Shown: positions 35,061 to 49,285, counted from the first letter of the stretch. The stretch is DNA of 64,000 nt from Klebsormidium nitens (GCA_000708835.1 DF237147.1:7169-71168), one strand, 5' to 3'. Program-made: numbers and translations. Notes: generated from the letters alone by a model not told the origin.

Positions 35061-37355
35061 CATTGGCTCATGCTGGTGAGGTTGCACAAACTGTAAAGCT
35101 AGCTCGCACGCGCTCGCATAGGTCGGAAGTTTTGTACTAAACCTGTGTACAATACAACGTTTTTGACAGTTTGACCCGAGTTCAACAAGAGTTTCTTGGT
35201 TACCAAGCTCAGTGTGATCATGCAGAGTTGGCAGCAATATGTTCATGTTGTCGATTGCTTGGGTCGCTGTTACTACGGTGTAAGTCTGCTCATCTATTGG
35301 TGATCAAGCAATGACTTGCAGCTTTCATGCATATTTCGACAGTAACATATGCTCCAGTATGCTCCATGGATGCATTCTTTAGTATCTACTCAATTGAGTG
35401 CTGGCATTAAATTGCACCGACCATGCAACGAAGTCGATTGTGTACGCTTGCGATGCTTCGATCATCTTGAGCACTGTCTTCAGCGGAGCCGCAATTTTTG
35501 CAACTTCCATACCCTATTAGTCACGTCCAGTTTAAGAAGTGCGAATGTCCACGGCTACATCCTTTAAGGAGTGAATCTTGCTCTTCTAATTTGAATATAG
35601 CGTAAGCTGATATAGCGAAGTGATACGTAAGCAAGGTGACTGCGATGGTACAGCTCTTTTCAAGCAACCTGCATGCCGGGTTTTAGGTAGAGGGCCGGAA
35701 GTTACTTCTTTCCTACATAATGTCGCAGGCTCAACTATTCTACTCATCTAACTTTTAAAGCTTCCCTCTCTAATACAACTCGGCAGGCTGCTCGCAAAAA
35801 ACTGTAACTTCTCCTTTATGAACGCCCTTAGCCACGCAGGATAGTTTGTTGACTCCTACGTTCAGCTTTCTACAGTTGCAAGTCACTTTTTCCAAAGATA
35901 CTTAAGTAAGTGACTCGTGGTATGAGTAAGTGATTCATGGTATACGAGGATCTCTCATGTCTCTTGGCGCAAGTCGCACATCTGCAACTAGGATCCGACT
36001 AAGTGTCGGACGTGATTGGACGTTAGGTAACCTGCTATAGCTTGTTCGAACTAATCGCAAATGTGCAACTTATGCCGTGCCTTGGTGCTGATTCCTCAAG
36101 TGACGTTCTCTTTTTCAACGCCGTAGAAGCGACCATGGCACATATACATATGGGCATACATCTTTCACAATATTTGAACTTCGACGTGCCAGCTAGGCTG
36201 GCTATTGAACTTATTGACCGAAGCTGCATGGGCGTGCTGGTTGATTCAATCCAAAATTAATTAGCCTAATATGTTCATTGAGCTTCATTGAATATCTCAA
36301 AGAATCGTGCTATATTGAAACTTCTAGTTATGATATTTGAGAATACCGCTTGCTGGCAGGTTGTTCAATGGCACTAGATTGGCAACTTCTCTGTTGGATG
36401 TAAACTGCAGTTTAATTGAAATGCATATAAAGGTCATGGGTGTCGATGCAAGAAGGTTCCCACAGTGCATGCCTATCATCGACTTATGAGCCTGTGACTG
36501 CGCCAGAACAAAGCGGGTTGGCATACCATGGAGACAGAGCAGGAGATGTTAATTTATGACACATGATCCATAACAAACCTGAGAGCTCGGAAAGCTATGT
36601 GTATATAGCTTGAATTTAGGTAGCGAAGCAACTTCAGTCGTAGTGCACGCAGCAGCTTCACCGCAAAGAAACTCTGCATATTGTGGGTTCGTTCGAATAA
36701 TCGACGCACGCAACTGATCGTGTAAACACTATGCGGCCAATAAAGTGCACTCAAGCCAGTGAGCTGTCACTTGACAGAAAGTTTCTAGCCCTCAGCATGT
36801 GCATGCGTCAGTACTGTCATTGACATATTGACGGAGGTAACCGAGGAAACAAAAGTAGAATCTACCACCACTTACACAACCTGTTTTGCTGATCTTCAAT
36901 CGCTTTGAACACGTGAGTTAGTGACCGACTTTCTACACTAAACAAAAGTTCGTCACCTACATCCTCTCGCGCTATGTACGTTGCGGTCCAGCTGCCGGTC
37001 TAACGCTCCTAATTCGCCCAAACGTTTGCTTCTCATGGGAGCAAATCTATTCTCCGCGAATACGAACGCTGACAACCCGTGAAGAGCGAAGACCAACGGA
37101 CAACCCGTGAAAAGCTAACGCAAGCGAAAAGTCAACAGGTATTTTACTTGGTGAAGGAAAGCCTGCTCCACTCAAACTCGCAAAACCGGCTGCAGACTGG
37201 ACTGATCCTGACAACGAAGTTTGACGCACCTCTCGCAATAAGGCCTCATTGTGGACATCCCCTAGCATGCGGTCTTGTGAGTTTTTCACAACCTTTCCTG
37301 CAGACTTGCGAAGCAGGGCGCTCCCGTGGACATCCGGGAGTAGGGAGCTCGAGCC
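35061..37355. other. Convergent 3' intergenic region
   Basis: 2.3 kb of lower-GC sequence between the FtsZ-like and aldehyde dehydrogenase genes. Open frames are short and without motifs. I see no repeat structure. Confidence 0.5.
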
Positions 37356-40300
37356 TCACACCCACGCTGGGTTCTTGAGGGCCGTGACCACAGCCTTAAC
37401 CTGCGCGGCAGTAACGAAGACGGCAAGAACCCAGTCAAGACGTGGTCACTGCCTGAGCCTCAGGGGGCGGCTGCTTAACGCATCAAAAGTCCTTACTGCG
37501 CTGGCGTCGCTTGCTCACTTGGACAACGTCTCTGGGCGCCGGACGTGGCATGCGGTCCACAATGTGCACTTGCGCAGCTCGAGTACGCGAGCTTACCTGC
37601 GTGAAGTTCTCGAGTGCGTACTCGCCGTGCTCCCGCCCAATCCCGCTCATCTTGTAGCCACCTGCGCAGGGCAAGGGAGTGGCGTGAGACGGTGTACTGA
37701 ACCAGGATTTGCAACAAACACGCCCTGAATTTCAGCTCAGCGCATGGTGCGTTTGGTCGCTGCAATGCGGCCTCCAAGCGGGGTGGCTCACCAAAGGGGA
37801 TGGAGGCATCGAAGTTGTCAAATGTGTTGATCCACACGGTGCCCACGCGCAGCGCGCGCGAGAGGTAGTGCGCCGTGTCCAGGTTCTTGGTGAAGATGCC
37901 CGCCGCCAGGCCGTAGCAGCTGCGGTTCGCGCGCTCCACCACCTGCACGCCAAGCCCGCCACGAGTCAGAGCGAGCAGCGCCCCGCAGCAGGAAGGTGCC
38001 GGCTCCCCTTCCACACAGATGGATCATCGAGAGTCAAGGCGGATGCTTTGAAAGTCAGGGTAGCCTATTGGAGTCGTGGTGACGTGGGGTCCTGGAAACG
38101 ACGATTACCAGGCTTCAGGCTAAGCGAACAAGAATCTTCAATCTGCCGACTGGGAGACAACGAGCAGTCTCAATAGACTGAAAGCCAGAAGCATGACCCA
38201 GACTCTTCGACAGCACAGGACAGCATAGCGGGCCTAGATGTTGGGCGTGCTCACCTCTTCCAGCGTCTTGAACTTGAAGGCGCACATGACGGGCCCGAAG
38301 ATCTCCTCCTTAGCGATGCTCATGTCGTCCGCGACGCCTGCCCACACAGCATGGACGAGCGGGTCAGAAGAGGAGCACACGCACCACGGGCACCACAGCG
38401 TAAATACAGCTCTGCCAAAACTTCTGAGGAGCAGATTCAGATGAGAGACATCTCCTTGCCACACGCAGCGTGCTGGAGGGGCCCTCGCCGGGTCCTCCCG
38501 TTTTCTGTCAGCTTGCGGTCGCTGTGGTGGCTGACCCGTGAAGATGGTGGGCTCGATGTAGAAGCCCTTGTCGCCGACGCGCTTGCCGCCGGTGGCGAGC
38601 TTGGCGCCCTCCTTCTGGCCGGCCGCGATGTAGCCCAGGATCTTGGTCATCTGCTCGCCGTCCACCTGCGGGCCCTGCTCGCTCGCCGCCTCGAACGGAT
38701 CCCCAACCTTGCGCCGCTGCGCGCGCGCCACCGCCTTCTCCACGTACTGGTCGTAGATGCTCTCGTGCACGAACGTGCGCGACCCCGCGCAGCAGCACTG
38801 CCCCTGCACCCACCGCAGCATGCGAAGGTCGGCCCACGACGCACGGCACGTGAACCTCACCTCGAGATGTCAACCGAGATTTGAGTATAAGCAAGAAATA
38901 CACCAAGAAGTAAAGAAGCGGCAGACAAACGAGCAACCTGCAAAAGCTTTTGTCGAAAACGGAATGCAAATTGATTGCTTGTAACCGAATATGCCCGGTT
39001 TCCGTGCAAAAATTTCTGACACACAGGTAACTCTTCGTCTTGTCAGGGCGCGGCTGGCTGCGGGCTTGCCTGGTTGAAGAAAAGCGCAAAGTGCGACAGC
39101 TCGACTGCCTCGTCCAGGTCCGCATCCTCGCACACAATGAACGGTGACTTGCCGCCCAGCTCCAACGTCACGCGCTGCATGCACAGGCCGCACAGCATCA
39201 GGAGCAAGGCCGAGACCCACCCCCGCACACAACAACGACGAACCAAGGGTCGTAGGCCCTTGTCAAGCACAGACACCAAAGAAGAGATCGAAAAACCTAG
39301 TGGACAGGCTTTGGCAGCGCCATCCCGTGAGCTATGACCAAACCTGCGTCCTTAGACTCCTTCTGCCAAAATTGCTTACGAGCCTTGAAGGAGATAGGCT
39401 CGAGATCTCCCGGGCCTCTTCGTGCGCACCTTGAGGTTGGTCTCCCCGGCCATGGTCATGATTTTCTGGCCGACTTCCGTGGACCCAGTGAACGCAACCT
39501 GCACAGGCAGCGATTGGCCATGTGAACCTTCTTCAGAGTGAGCTAACAAGATTCTGTGCAAAAAGGACGACATGGGCTTAACCACAAACATGGAATGTAT
39601 AACGTTGCAAATGACACTTGACTACCAATAACTGCACCTGAAAGTGAGCCCCTCCAACTGATGCAATCTCGACAAGCGGCGGCCCTCACCTTGTCCACGT
39701 CCAGGTGGCGTGCCAACGCGGCACCCGCAGTCGGCCCATAGCCGGAGAGGATGTTCAGCACGCCGGGAGGGACGCCAGCCTGCAACACAAGACGCGAGGA
39801 ACCTGTCATCAGGCCACAGCGCCGAGGAACACCTCAAATATACAAGCAGAGGATTCTTCAGTCTGCAACAGGTGGGGCGAAATTAAGGAGTGGGGGTGAG
39901 GCTCACCTCCAGCGCCAGCTGTCCTACATAGAGTGCGGTGAGCGGGGTTTGCTCTGCGCTCTTGAGTACGATGGTGCAGCCGCATGCCAGCGCCGGGGCC
40001 ACCTTCCAAGCAAACATGGCCAGCGGGACTGCAGCCAGGAGCAAGGGCCAAGTATTCTACAAGGCGGGAAGGTGACCGTGTGGGAGCTGAAAAGGACAGC
40101 CATCACTGCGGACTATGTGTCCAGAGCCTGTGCTTCAGTGCATGCAAGCCGGCAATTACATCTTTGCAGCGCACCGTTAAGCAAGAGAATCAGACATGTG
40201 TCTGGAACTGGCCAAGTACATGAGTTGCGCCACCAAGCAGACCAAGAAGGCGAAGGTTCTCAGACTGCTTGTACTCACAATTCCAGGGGATGATGGCGCC

Positions 40301-41931
40301 TACAACCCCGATGGGCTCGTGTAGAGTGTAGGCCAGGAAGGGGCCGTCCGCCTGAACAAAAAGAAGGAATAAGCAGGCGTGACCCCTGGCGCACCCACAC
40401 AGAGACCCTCAGCAAGGACTTCACTGACCAGCCTCGCCTCACAAGCAGGAGAACCATGGGCGAGATAGTCACCCCAATAGACCGCACCCATCATATACAC
40501 TTGCTTGCCAGGGCAACAGAGCTTGTGACTCTGGAAAGAGCGAATCAAGTTCCGTCCACTAAGTGTCAAGAACCTGAAAGAGGCAATTACAAATACTGTG
40601 GATGAACCTGGTCACTCAGCGTTACTATATAATGAAAATCAACAAAATTTCACCTGTATCGTCTTGCCCTGGATTTTGTCAGCCCATCCTGCACAAAAGA
40701 ACCACCAGACCCGTCAGCATTGCACAAGTGCCTCCTTTTTCCATCTCTTGGAAAGTGCAGTGCTCCAAGGTAATCAGCCATGATTGCTATAGCAGCGGAG
40801 CGCCATTCCTGGCTGCAGGCTCCACTGACCTGCGAAGTACTGGAAGTGCTTGACCACGTGCGGGACGTCCACCGCCCGCGAAATGGAGAGCGGCTTGCCA
40901 TTGTCCAGTGTCTCCAGCCTGGCCAGCTCATCCACGTTCTGCTCAATCAGCTCCGCAAGCTTCCAGATGATCTTGCCGCGCTCCTGCACCCCACATCCAC
41001 GCCTCAGCAAGTGGCTCTACGCGCGCAGTCATGAGATACCAATGATGGAAGTGGTCAACAACGTTAAACATATCCCCAAATTCTGCTAACAAAGAAGCGG
41101 CCCGACCCTGCCAGGCAAGGGGCACATGATTTTGCTCACTCTGGCGGGCATCTTTGGCCAGGGCCCCTCATCGAATGCCTTGCGGGCAGCCTTGACCGCA
41201 ATGTCCACATCCGCAGCGTCCGCTTCGGCCACCTCGACAATCACCTCCTCAGACCGGGGGTCAATAGTGGGGAACTTCTTGCCTGCAACCCGAAGGAGGG
41301 GGCGTAGAGGAAAAATGATGACAAGCATTGTCGTGCGACAGCCTCCAAGATTTGCAGTCAAGTCTTACTATACTCAGATACTTTGCAGACTTTGGTGGAC
41401 TGAAAATCGGAGGCGCATATTGTAAAACTTCAACAATTCAAAATTGGGGTGTCAGGGTGTCATACCAATTGCATGCTGCAGCAATTCAGGATTATGAACC
41501 AATGAAATGTTGGACAACCAGACCAAGTCTCTGAGGCATGCAATGTCATAAAGTGCAACCACCGAGCAGATTTGCATGAAGTCTTAGCTCAGCTTATATA
41601 TATGTACTTGTTGTTGGCTGGGAAGAGTGCGGGGTTGAATCGCCCAATATTGCAATAAAGTGCCCAGAAAAGTACCCCAGAACAAATCAAGAAGCCCACG
41701 ACATGGCAAATAATATGGACCCTTTTGTACAGCACATTGACGAAAGCAGGCAAGCAAGGCTTTCGACCTTCTTCCATTCTGTAATGCCATACACACGCCC
41801 AGCATGCATCAAAGCATCCTTCCTGCTGCCCATTAGGGGCGCATACCTGACACGGCGTCGACCCACTTGCCATCGATGAGCAGCTGGGTGTACTTGATCT
41901 CCGCAGGAGCTCCGTTTTGCGCGGCCACCAT
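37356..41931 (-). CDS. ALDH2: NAD(P)-dependent aldehyde dehydrogenase (ALDH1/2 type)
   Basis: Oxidises aldehydes to carboxylic acids. Fourteen exons (41931-41847, 41282-41140, 40983-40830, 40688-40654, 40351-40279, 40028-39907, 39779-39690, 39498-39430, 39174-39070, 38803-38536, 38337-38255, 37942-37792, 37661-37597, 37400-37356) join in phase to 495 residues, the normal length. Visible motifs are [23 protein letters not shown], the cofactor loop [21 protein letters not shown] with the general base Glu262, [14 protein letters not shown] with catalytic Cys296 as the middle Cys, KEEIFGPVM and the C-terminal [20 protein letters not shown]. The N terminus ([14 protein letters not shown]) lacks an obvious mitochondrial presequence, so a cytosolic enzyme is likelier. 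Intron 9 uses a GC donor. The gene is intact. Confidence 0.95.
38804..39069 (-). other. GC-AG intron in the aldehyde dehydrogenase gene
   Basis: The exon ends AACCAG at 39070 and the intron begins GCAAGC. The acceptor GTGCAG precedes GGGCAGTGC, the exon with the catalytic cysteine. The frame [10 protein letters not shown] is required by the family, so the junction is secure. Confidence 0.9.
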
Positions 41932-42819
41932 CGTGCCCGGGCGAGGAAGCGGAACAGCCAAGATTGACCCTGAGGCGTGCCAAATACTGCAACTTCAACT
42001 TGCAGTGCAACGGGCGCGGAAGGCACAGGATGGCAGCCTGAATCAGAAAACAAGTTTTTGGGAGGTCGAGGCGATCGAGTTGGACTCAAACTCTCGAGAG
42101 AAGCAGAGAGAGAAAGGAGAGAGAAAGGACTCGATCATCGCCACGCGGAGGGCCGGGACCGCCCCCGGCGAGAAATCTTGTGTTTCACAACAGCTTTCTT
42201 CGAGAAAGCTTCTAGGCAGGTGCACACTGAAGTGTGCACGCCTTATCCACTCAGACCAAAAGATATCTGGAACCCCCTTACACATGATGTCACTAAGCGA
42301 CCGTTTGCCCCAGCCGGTCCCCGAGTAGGTCGCCGGGATCAACGTCAGCATGTCAGACAGTATAACCACGTGGTACGTACACTTGTGGTTGGCCATAACG
42401 TACATACCATTTTATCGAGCGACCATTTACCGGGCCAGATCACGAAATGAGTCGCCAGGTCAAAAGGATCGCGCAATTTGATGGTAGAGCAGGCCATGCA
42501 TGGATGATGGATCATGGGAGTCACCCAGCCTGCCAGGCTGGCATCAGGCACTGCTTGCAGGTCAATGCGCGCACGCGCGCGGTCTAGCTGGGCCGCACCT
42601 GAGGCTAGCTAGCTGGTGGACAGCCTTCGGAATCGGGATCAACCTGGAGCCTGAGGCAGCATGATGCTTCATACCGTATCAGGGCTGTCTAACGTGAACA
42701 CCTACCTGCCTATCTTCGTGCTCACTGTTTGCGTCATCTTCCTGCTGCACCACCACCCATCAAGGATGCTGGTGTGAACGTGGGCTGTGGTCCAGGCTCT
42801 GGACCGGCAATGATGTAGA
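41932..42819. promoter_or_regulatory. Divergent intergenic region, aldehyde dehydrogenase / TrhO-like
   Basis: 888 bp between start codons. It contains a purine-rich AGAGAGAAAGGAGAGAGAAAG tract near 42103-42126 on the plus strand, which may lie in an upstream promoter. No gene was seen. Confidence 0.45.
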
Positions 42820-45800
42820 ATGCGCTTTTGCTGGGTGACTAAGCTCCCGTGGGGAGTCCGCTCTGTGAGGATGGCTGCGGCCAAGCATTCCACGAGTCTG
42901 AATCAGCTGATAGCTTCCCGCTTAGAGTCCACAGCAGAGGGGTTGTCGGCATGGCGACTCTCATCCCGAAGTTCAGCAGCCAATGCAATGTACGGCGGCG
43001 TTCACTCAGCGTGGAAGCTTCTTGTACCTGGATCACCAGCACGGCAGTTGCACCCGCTGGTGAAGGTGATTGGCCGCGGCCTGCAGCGCCGCGAAATGTC
43101 CTCTGTCCCCTTCTGTTTGGCAGAGAATAATGCAGTAGGAACGGGCCCCCTGGCAGTGCCTATTAGCCTGCCATCCACGAGTGCTTTGGAAGGCATGTCT
43201 CCAGTTGAGGCTGAACCTCACGAGTATGTGGTGGTCAACTTCTACCACCTAACCAACATTGCGGATCCCCTGGGGGAAGTTGACAGGCAGGCGGCATTCA
43301 TGAAGGTGGGTCTCTGCGGAGTGGGGCCTGTCAGCATCCTTACGCCCCTGTGCCTTGATGCCTCCTTGCCCTGCCCAACAAGGATCATGCGCCACCGTAA
43401 TCCTGGTAGGGCTAGATATGGCGTCCGGGTTGCACTCAAGAAGCTGAAGGTGTCTGAATAAACCTTCGACGGGAGGAAGTTTGACACCGAATTCGCATCA
43501 ACAGCGCGCTCATGAAAATCGTCTTGCCAGGCGCCGCAGTCTCGCTGTTGCAGTAACAAGTAGCTCCGATCCTGTCCAGGAGCGGGACTTTCGGGGCCGT
43601 ATCTACATCAGCCACCAGGGCATCAATGCCCAGTTCAGCAGCCTGGAGGGCGAGGCGCACGAGTATCGTCAGTGGTTGCAGGCAGACCCCCGCTTCCAGG
43701 ACGTGCCCATTCAGATGGCGCGCGCGCCCGCGCATGCCTTCCCACGTTTGAAGTTGCGCTACAAACCTGACCTGGTCATGGTGCGGGGGGGGACCAGGCA
43801 GCTGCCGCTTACAGAGCCGCACGCCAGGTGAAGCAGAACAATCGTTTAGCCACTCAAAGTGTCAGAATACTGAGAAATTCGTTTCCTCTTTTACAATGGA
43901 TGTATCCTTCAACGGTTTTTATGCCTGAACTGTGGAGAAACGTATGGATCTTGCGGTGCCTTGTTGCCTCTCTCCGACGCGTAACGAAACTTTGATCAAC
44001 GACCCCCTTCAGTCCGGGTTCCCGTCCTGTCATTGTGAATACACTCCTTTTCTCCTGTGCCCTGTCCAGGGCTGTCCCCCTCTCCCCTGCTCAGTGGCGC
44101 CGGAAGTTAGACCAGAGGAATGGGGACGCCAGTCAGCCCCGCAGCGAGGTGGACGAGAGCGGCAGTCCGACGCGGCAACTGCTGCTGCTGGACGTTCGGA
44201 ACGGGTACGAGTGGGACGTGGGGCACTTCCAAGGGGCAGCCCGGCCAGAGGTGGACTGCTTCCGAGAGACCGAGTTTGGGCTCGCTGAGGGGGCGACGCC
44301 GCAGGTGAAGGTCTTCAGCCATAGCAGTTGAAGTTCCCTTCCTGTGCCTCTGAATCAATCTTGGTGGTGTGTCATCTCACGTTCTTATGAGACCTGCTCG
44401 GCACACGGATCCCACAACCCAATTCCCTTCAGTACATTCGATGATGTGTATGGCGGCCTCAACGGGGCATCGGCCTTGTTCTGGGGAAGATCTGCCAGGT
44501 TGAGCCTGGTCGCAGCAGACCGTCACTGGAGCTGGGACGCCGCCGCGCTGATTTGTGGGCTCGTGTGTGCAGGACCCACTGGCTGGGGTTGACCCGCAGA
44601 GCGTGGACGTCATGATGTACTGCACCGGGGGGATCCGTTGCGACGTCTACTCGACCATGCTGCGGTGAGTCCGCAAGATTGGTGCTCTGCATGTGGACGC
44701 TGTACCGACCCGAGCATAAAGGACTTGACCGAGCTCGGAAGTCCTGTTTCAGAGCGGCACGGGGAGCGCTCTTGCCACACTCTTCTATCGATTGTTTCAC
44801 ACGATGCCTTTCGTTGCATATCGAGGACAAGGTTTATGGTTGGGGGCAAGTCCTGCTTACCTTGCACACTTGTTGAAGGAGACCAGTATTGAACGGCTGT
44901 GACTCCTTGCCAGTCCGCCGCAGGCAACAGGGCTTCCAGAACCTGTACACGCTCCAGGGGGGCGTCGTCAACTATCTGAAGGAGGAGGGGCCCCTTCACT
45001 GGAACGGCAACCTGTTTGTCTTTGACTCGCGCATGTCGGTCCCGCCTGCTGAGGTCAGCCTGGGGGCCAGCGAGGCCGCCCGCCTGGCTGCCAGAGCGCG
45101 GGATGAAAACGGCGCCCAGGAAAGCGGCCAGTCTGTGTCGGACGCCGCCACGGAGCCGGAAAGAGCGACGGGGCTGCCCTGGGCATCGTGCAGGATCTGC
45201 GGAGCGTCAGCCACAGAACCGCGGCACCGCAACTGCGCAAATGCAGACTGCAACATGCTATTCCTGTGAGTCACTCTTCGACCTCCCTAAGTTGCTACTA
45301 TTGTTTGCTCTCCCGTCGTGCTGCGGGGACCTTTAGCAGTTCTCAGTTGACCCTCTGGCGCTTTCTCGAGACATCCGTATCAAAGAAGCCGTGCACGGCG
45401 TCGGTCCTTCCGCCTCGTTCCGCATAATCGCTTCGAGTGCGACGAGCCATGTCCGCGGTGCTGCTTGAGCTATCTCTGCAACGCTCCGAATTCTTTTTCC
45501 GGTCAAGCTCGCGGTTGCCCAGCCCCGACAGGCCCTCGCGAGCCGCTACCTCTCGCTGCGTGCAGTTGCTGTCCAGCATGCGCGGGGCAGCACCGTGGAT
45601 GCTGCTCCGCTCTGTGCGCTGCCGGGCCTCGCCTGCGGCCCTTCCTGCACGAGGCGGGCCAGTACCAACGACTGCACAACTACGACATTGGACGGGCGGC
45701 GGCCGGAGGGCCGCTGAGCAAACGAGCAGTCAAGCGGAGGCAAGGGGCCGCCAGAAGACACGTAAGACAACCGAACTCACGGTTGGCGTCTACGTCTTGG

Positions 45801-46067
45801 CCTTGCTCGCTCCGGTATCTGTTTGTCGGATGCATAAGCAACCGAAAGTGCCCAGCTTCTCTCGGCTAAGAAAGGCGAAACGCGTCCTCATGCTCGCTTG
45901 AAGTCAAGTCAAATAACCTTGAGATTTTGGGCTGGCAGGCGCTCCGTGTGCTCGAGGCAGCCGGGGAGTACTCTGAGCAGGAGTGGTCCGCGAAGCAGCA
46001 CGAGTCGAACGACGACGACACTACAGCTGAAAGCCTTCAGACGCCCGTGCTGCAACAGAGTGCATGA
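42820..46067 (+). CDS. TrhO-type rhodanese-domain protein (tRNA uridine hydroxylase family)
   Basis: Bacterial TrhO (YceA) hydroxylates uridine 34 of tRNA; plants have homologues of uncertain role. Seven exons (42820-43305, 43580-43827, 44070-44304, 44573-44664, 44924-45265, 45566-45761, 45939-46067) join in phase to 575 residues. About 140 N-terminal residues may be an organelle-targeting region. Then come YVVVNFYHLTNIADPLGEV and the family hallmark GRIYISHQGINAQFS, the rhodanese domain with LLLDVRNGYEWDVGHFQGA, the active-site loop YCTGGIRCD (Cys340) and NLYTLQGGVVNYL. A Cys-rich C-terminal zinc-binding-like part follows (CRICGA, NCANADC, CCPACAGQHRGCC, CAAGPRLRPFL). The last exon encodes an acidic tail. 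Start could instead be the ATG at 42871. Confidence 0.9.
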
Positions 46068-47193
46068 GGATGCAACACGTGTCCCGACTCGGAGCTCGAA
46101 GGGCACCGCTAAAAACAGCTTCTGGCGCACGTTGTCTCTCAGTGTATGTGCCCGAGCTTGATCTTGTTCACATGCTCGAGGATGCTTGCCTCTGAGTCAG
46201 GACTGTAAGAGACGCAGTATTGGAGGTTTGGATCGAGAGCCAGGGCCCACAAGTGCTTCGCTTGAAAATAAGCACTATGCTCCGCGCTCTTGCATCCAAG
46301 CATATGTCGATTGGCTCAACAATTATTGCTAGCTTTTGATACCCCGAGGGGCAAGACGACCTGGGTCAACTTAACCAGACACACGTGACAAGACCCCCTT
46401 GAAGTCAAATGTTTAGCACATTGATTAGAGCTAGCTAGGGGTTTTTAGTCTGCAAGGATTTGTCAGAAGGGCTCAGCTGCGGACATGAATGTAGACGATG
46501 CTATAAGAGCATATTGAGATGAACTTGAAGAACGCTAGAAGGTCTACACTATGATATAGGATGTTGCGCAGTGGTGCCATGTCAGCGGCCGCTATAGCAA
46601 GTCAATCAGCTCTCGCCGGCCGTCCATGTTCTAACAGCTCGCTAGTTGGCACGCATTCAGTCTGTATTACGTGTGGAGTTGTGCAAACGAAATGGTGATG
46701 CACTGATCCGATGGGGCAGAGGGTCAGAAACCCCCAAGTAAGTTGGCGGTTGCTCTAATTTTGTCCATGATCGACTGTGATCTCGAAACGTTACAGTTGT
46801 CTGTACGTACCAGTTCATGTGTATGTACGACATTCATGTATACATGCAATATATCCGGGCCATCTGCAACAAACACACCGCAGTGCAGCTCTGTAGTCGC
46901 ACATGTGTAAGGATTATAACATACGTCGCCATTAATTCACAGAATCTACTTTGACGTATGACTTTGCATGATAGCATGCACTACGTATTCGGGTACATGC
47001 ATACGTGAGACATATGCAATCGGGTTTGTCACCCTTCATGGCTTATCGAGATCCTTCACAATGATGCATGGGCCGTCACGATTAGAAGCACTGATGATGA
47101 CTAGCAAAACCACGGCAACCCAGAACATGCACCTCAAATCTAGATTCGTGCTATCTACAGACGATTGGTTCAACTGAGTCCAAGTCCACTGTA
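46068..47193. other. Convergent 3' intergenic region
   Basis: Sequence between the TrhO-like and TAB2 stop codons. No gene or repeat was recognised. ACGTA/TACGT-type palindromes are frequent around 46800-47000 but do not form an array. Confidence 0.5.
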
Positions 47194-49285
47194 CTATACA
47201 CTAGGTAATTGTACGTCTTTTAGCATCCAAAGCCCCTCGACTTTATCCACGTCTTGGCCCTTTTGAAGCGCCAAGAAATGCAGGCCTTGGGCCGCCTTCT
47301 TGGCCTCCTCCCACGCAACAGCTTCCTGATCAGTCTGCTTTGACCGCTTATACGTCGCATACCTCCACCTTTGTGCGACTCCAACGTTTAGAATAACACA
47401 GCCTCTTTGCTGGTCCACCTCTAAGCAAGCCAACTCTAAAGAGGCCATGCGCGCTGCAAAGAAGGAAGAGGAGGTCATTTCCAAACCATGATCTATGAGC
47501 AGTTTGATATGTTTTGGGGAACATGACCAGAGTCTCAACCAAGACAACCTACCTCCTTGCTCACTGTAGGCTCGGAGCGTCAAGTCCGACGTGATCTTCT
47601 CAGCAGCACAGTAAGGATGGGGTCAGCTCACCGGCCACCGCGGGTGCTCTCCTGGTGAAGACCACCAGTCCCGGCACCAACGCATCATCCGGCAGGTCCA
47701 CCCCGTTGTCCTCCAAGGACAAGACATCCCCAAATACCCGACGCGACCGCACCGCCGCGGCTTCCTCAAGGAGACCTGCACAAAAGTAAACAACATGTCT
47801 TCAAGCTACTTCAGGAGAATCTTAGGGCCAACTGGTAGTAACATGCTATGAAATGAGTTATGTTCACTCATACTGCGTTCTTGAGCAGGGCCGCCAAAGA
47901 TCCACCAAAAAGTCACACAAACGCCTTGTGTGTCTCCCTAAAGGTACGACGAGTAGAGTGTTAAGGTACCTGCAACTGGCAACTCCACGAACGCCCATCT
48001 CTCCCCCACCAGGTCCTCTGGCAGTGGCTCCGGCTGCGGAGGATCCAACATGAACAGCGGTGTGGCTGAGTCCTGGTATCCTGGCTCCTTAGAGTACACA
48101 GTCTCAACACGCTCGTCCAGCCACTTCATCAAAGTGTTCACCTGCAACCCAGGGGAGGCCATCATTTAGTCGCGACCTCATGCAATCTGATAGCCGTCAG
48201 CACATGCCAGAGTAAGCTTCAAGTAAGGAATGTACAATGGGGCAGCACAAGGGACCTATGTCAAATTTCCATGGAGTGCTTCACACAAATGTCTGCGAGT
48301 GGCTCCGACGCTGCCTACCCGCTTGCTTGGGACCGCTTTGATGTTCAACTCATCGCATGCCCTAGAAATGATTGTCTGCATCTGGGATCTGCAAGGTTCA
48401 GCAAAAATTGATCAGATGACAGAACGGTCATCAGAAGCCCGCCCAGAGATCAACTAAGCCGCACTGCATTTCAGAAGATGCAATCCATGAAAGTTGGTGC
48501 GCGCTGCGCTAAATCTCAGGGCGAGGACTTTACAGGGGTCATCTTGGCTTAATATGTTTTCAAGCGCCACTGTGGCATCACAAAGCACAGCAATGCACAA
48601 AATTCTTGAGTGCACCAGCCTTCAAATTGGCAATCACCATTACCAGAAGTTAGAGTTTGACGGGGAAAGCGCTGGTATGTGCAGCTTACCGAAAGTACTT
48701 TATTGTCCGAGGCTTCGGAATGTCAAATTTGTCCAGGATGTCTTGCAGGGCTTGTCGCAAGCTTCCGCTGTTAATAACATTATTAGGAAAGTACTGGGCA
48801 TACTCAAACCTGCGGGCGCCGTCACAAATTAGCAGCTCCCAGACCTTCTTCCCCCTCTCATCTACAATTGGCCGAGAGCAAAAATCTAGTTGCCACTCCG
48901 TAATGTCACTCAAGTCCTCGCCCTCATCCTCAAACTCCTCCTCCCCCTCTTCCGCAGCCCCCCGTGCCGCCTCTTCCTCTGCTGCAGCAGCCACTCCCGT
49001 GCTGGGACCAATCACCCTTGCAAACACACCATCTTTCCTCCGACCCCTGTGCGAGGAGGTTGACTTCCACTCGCAGTGTCCGCCTATACTCTGTGAGATG
49101 CGATTCTGACCCACAAAACTCTCGCGGCCCCGTCTGCGCTGCCGTGCCCCTGAACAGCAGACTGGGCTGCGCCCAGGATGCAGCACTTGTAATTGACCTC
49201 TAGTGGAGGTACTTTGGACCCCACTCAAACTCCTCTGACAGGGCAATGCAGCGCCGTGCCACCTCTGCAGGAGCACCTCCGCCAT
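47194..49285 (-). CDS. TAB2: TAB2/ATAB2 plastid translation factor
   Basis: In Chlamydomonas Tab2 binds the psaB 5' UTR and is needed for photosystem I translation; Arabidopsis ATAB2 serves both photosystems. Five exons (49285-48690, 48388-48319, 48141-47970, 47775-47632, 47453-47194) join in phase to 413 residues. The N-terminal 90 residues are basic and Ser-rich, as expected for a plastid transit peptide, followed by an Ala/Glu-rich acidic stretch. The conserved domain begins [20 protein letters not shown], then [71 protein letters not shown] and the C-terminal [20 protein letters not shown] before [11 protein letters not shown]. All blocks match the family in order. The gene looks intact and is good evidence for a photosynthetic host. 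Confidence 0.95.
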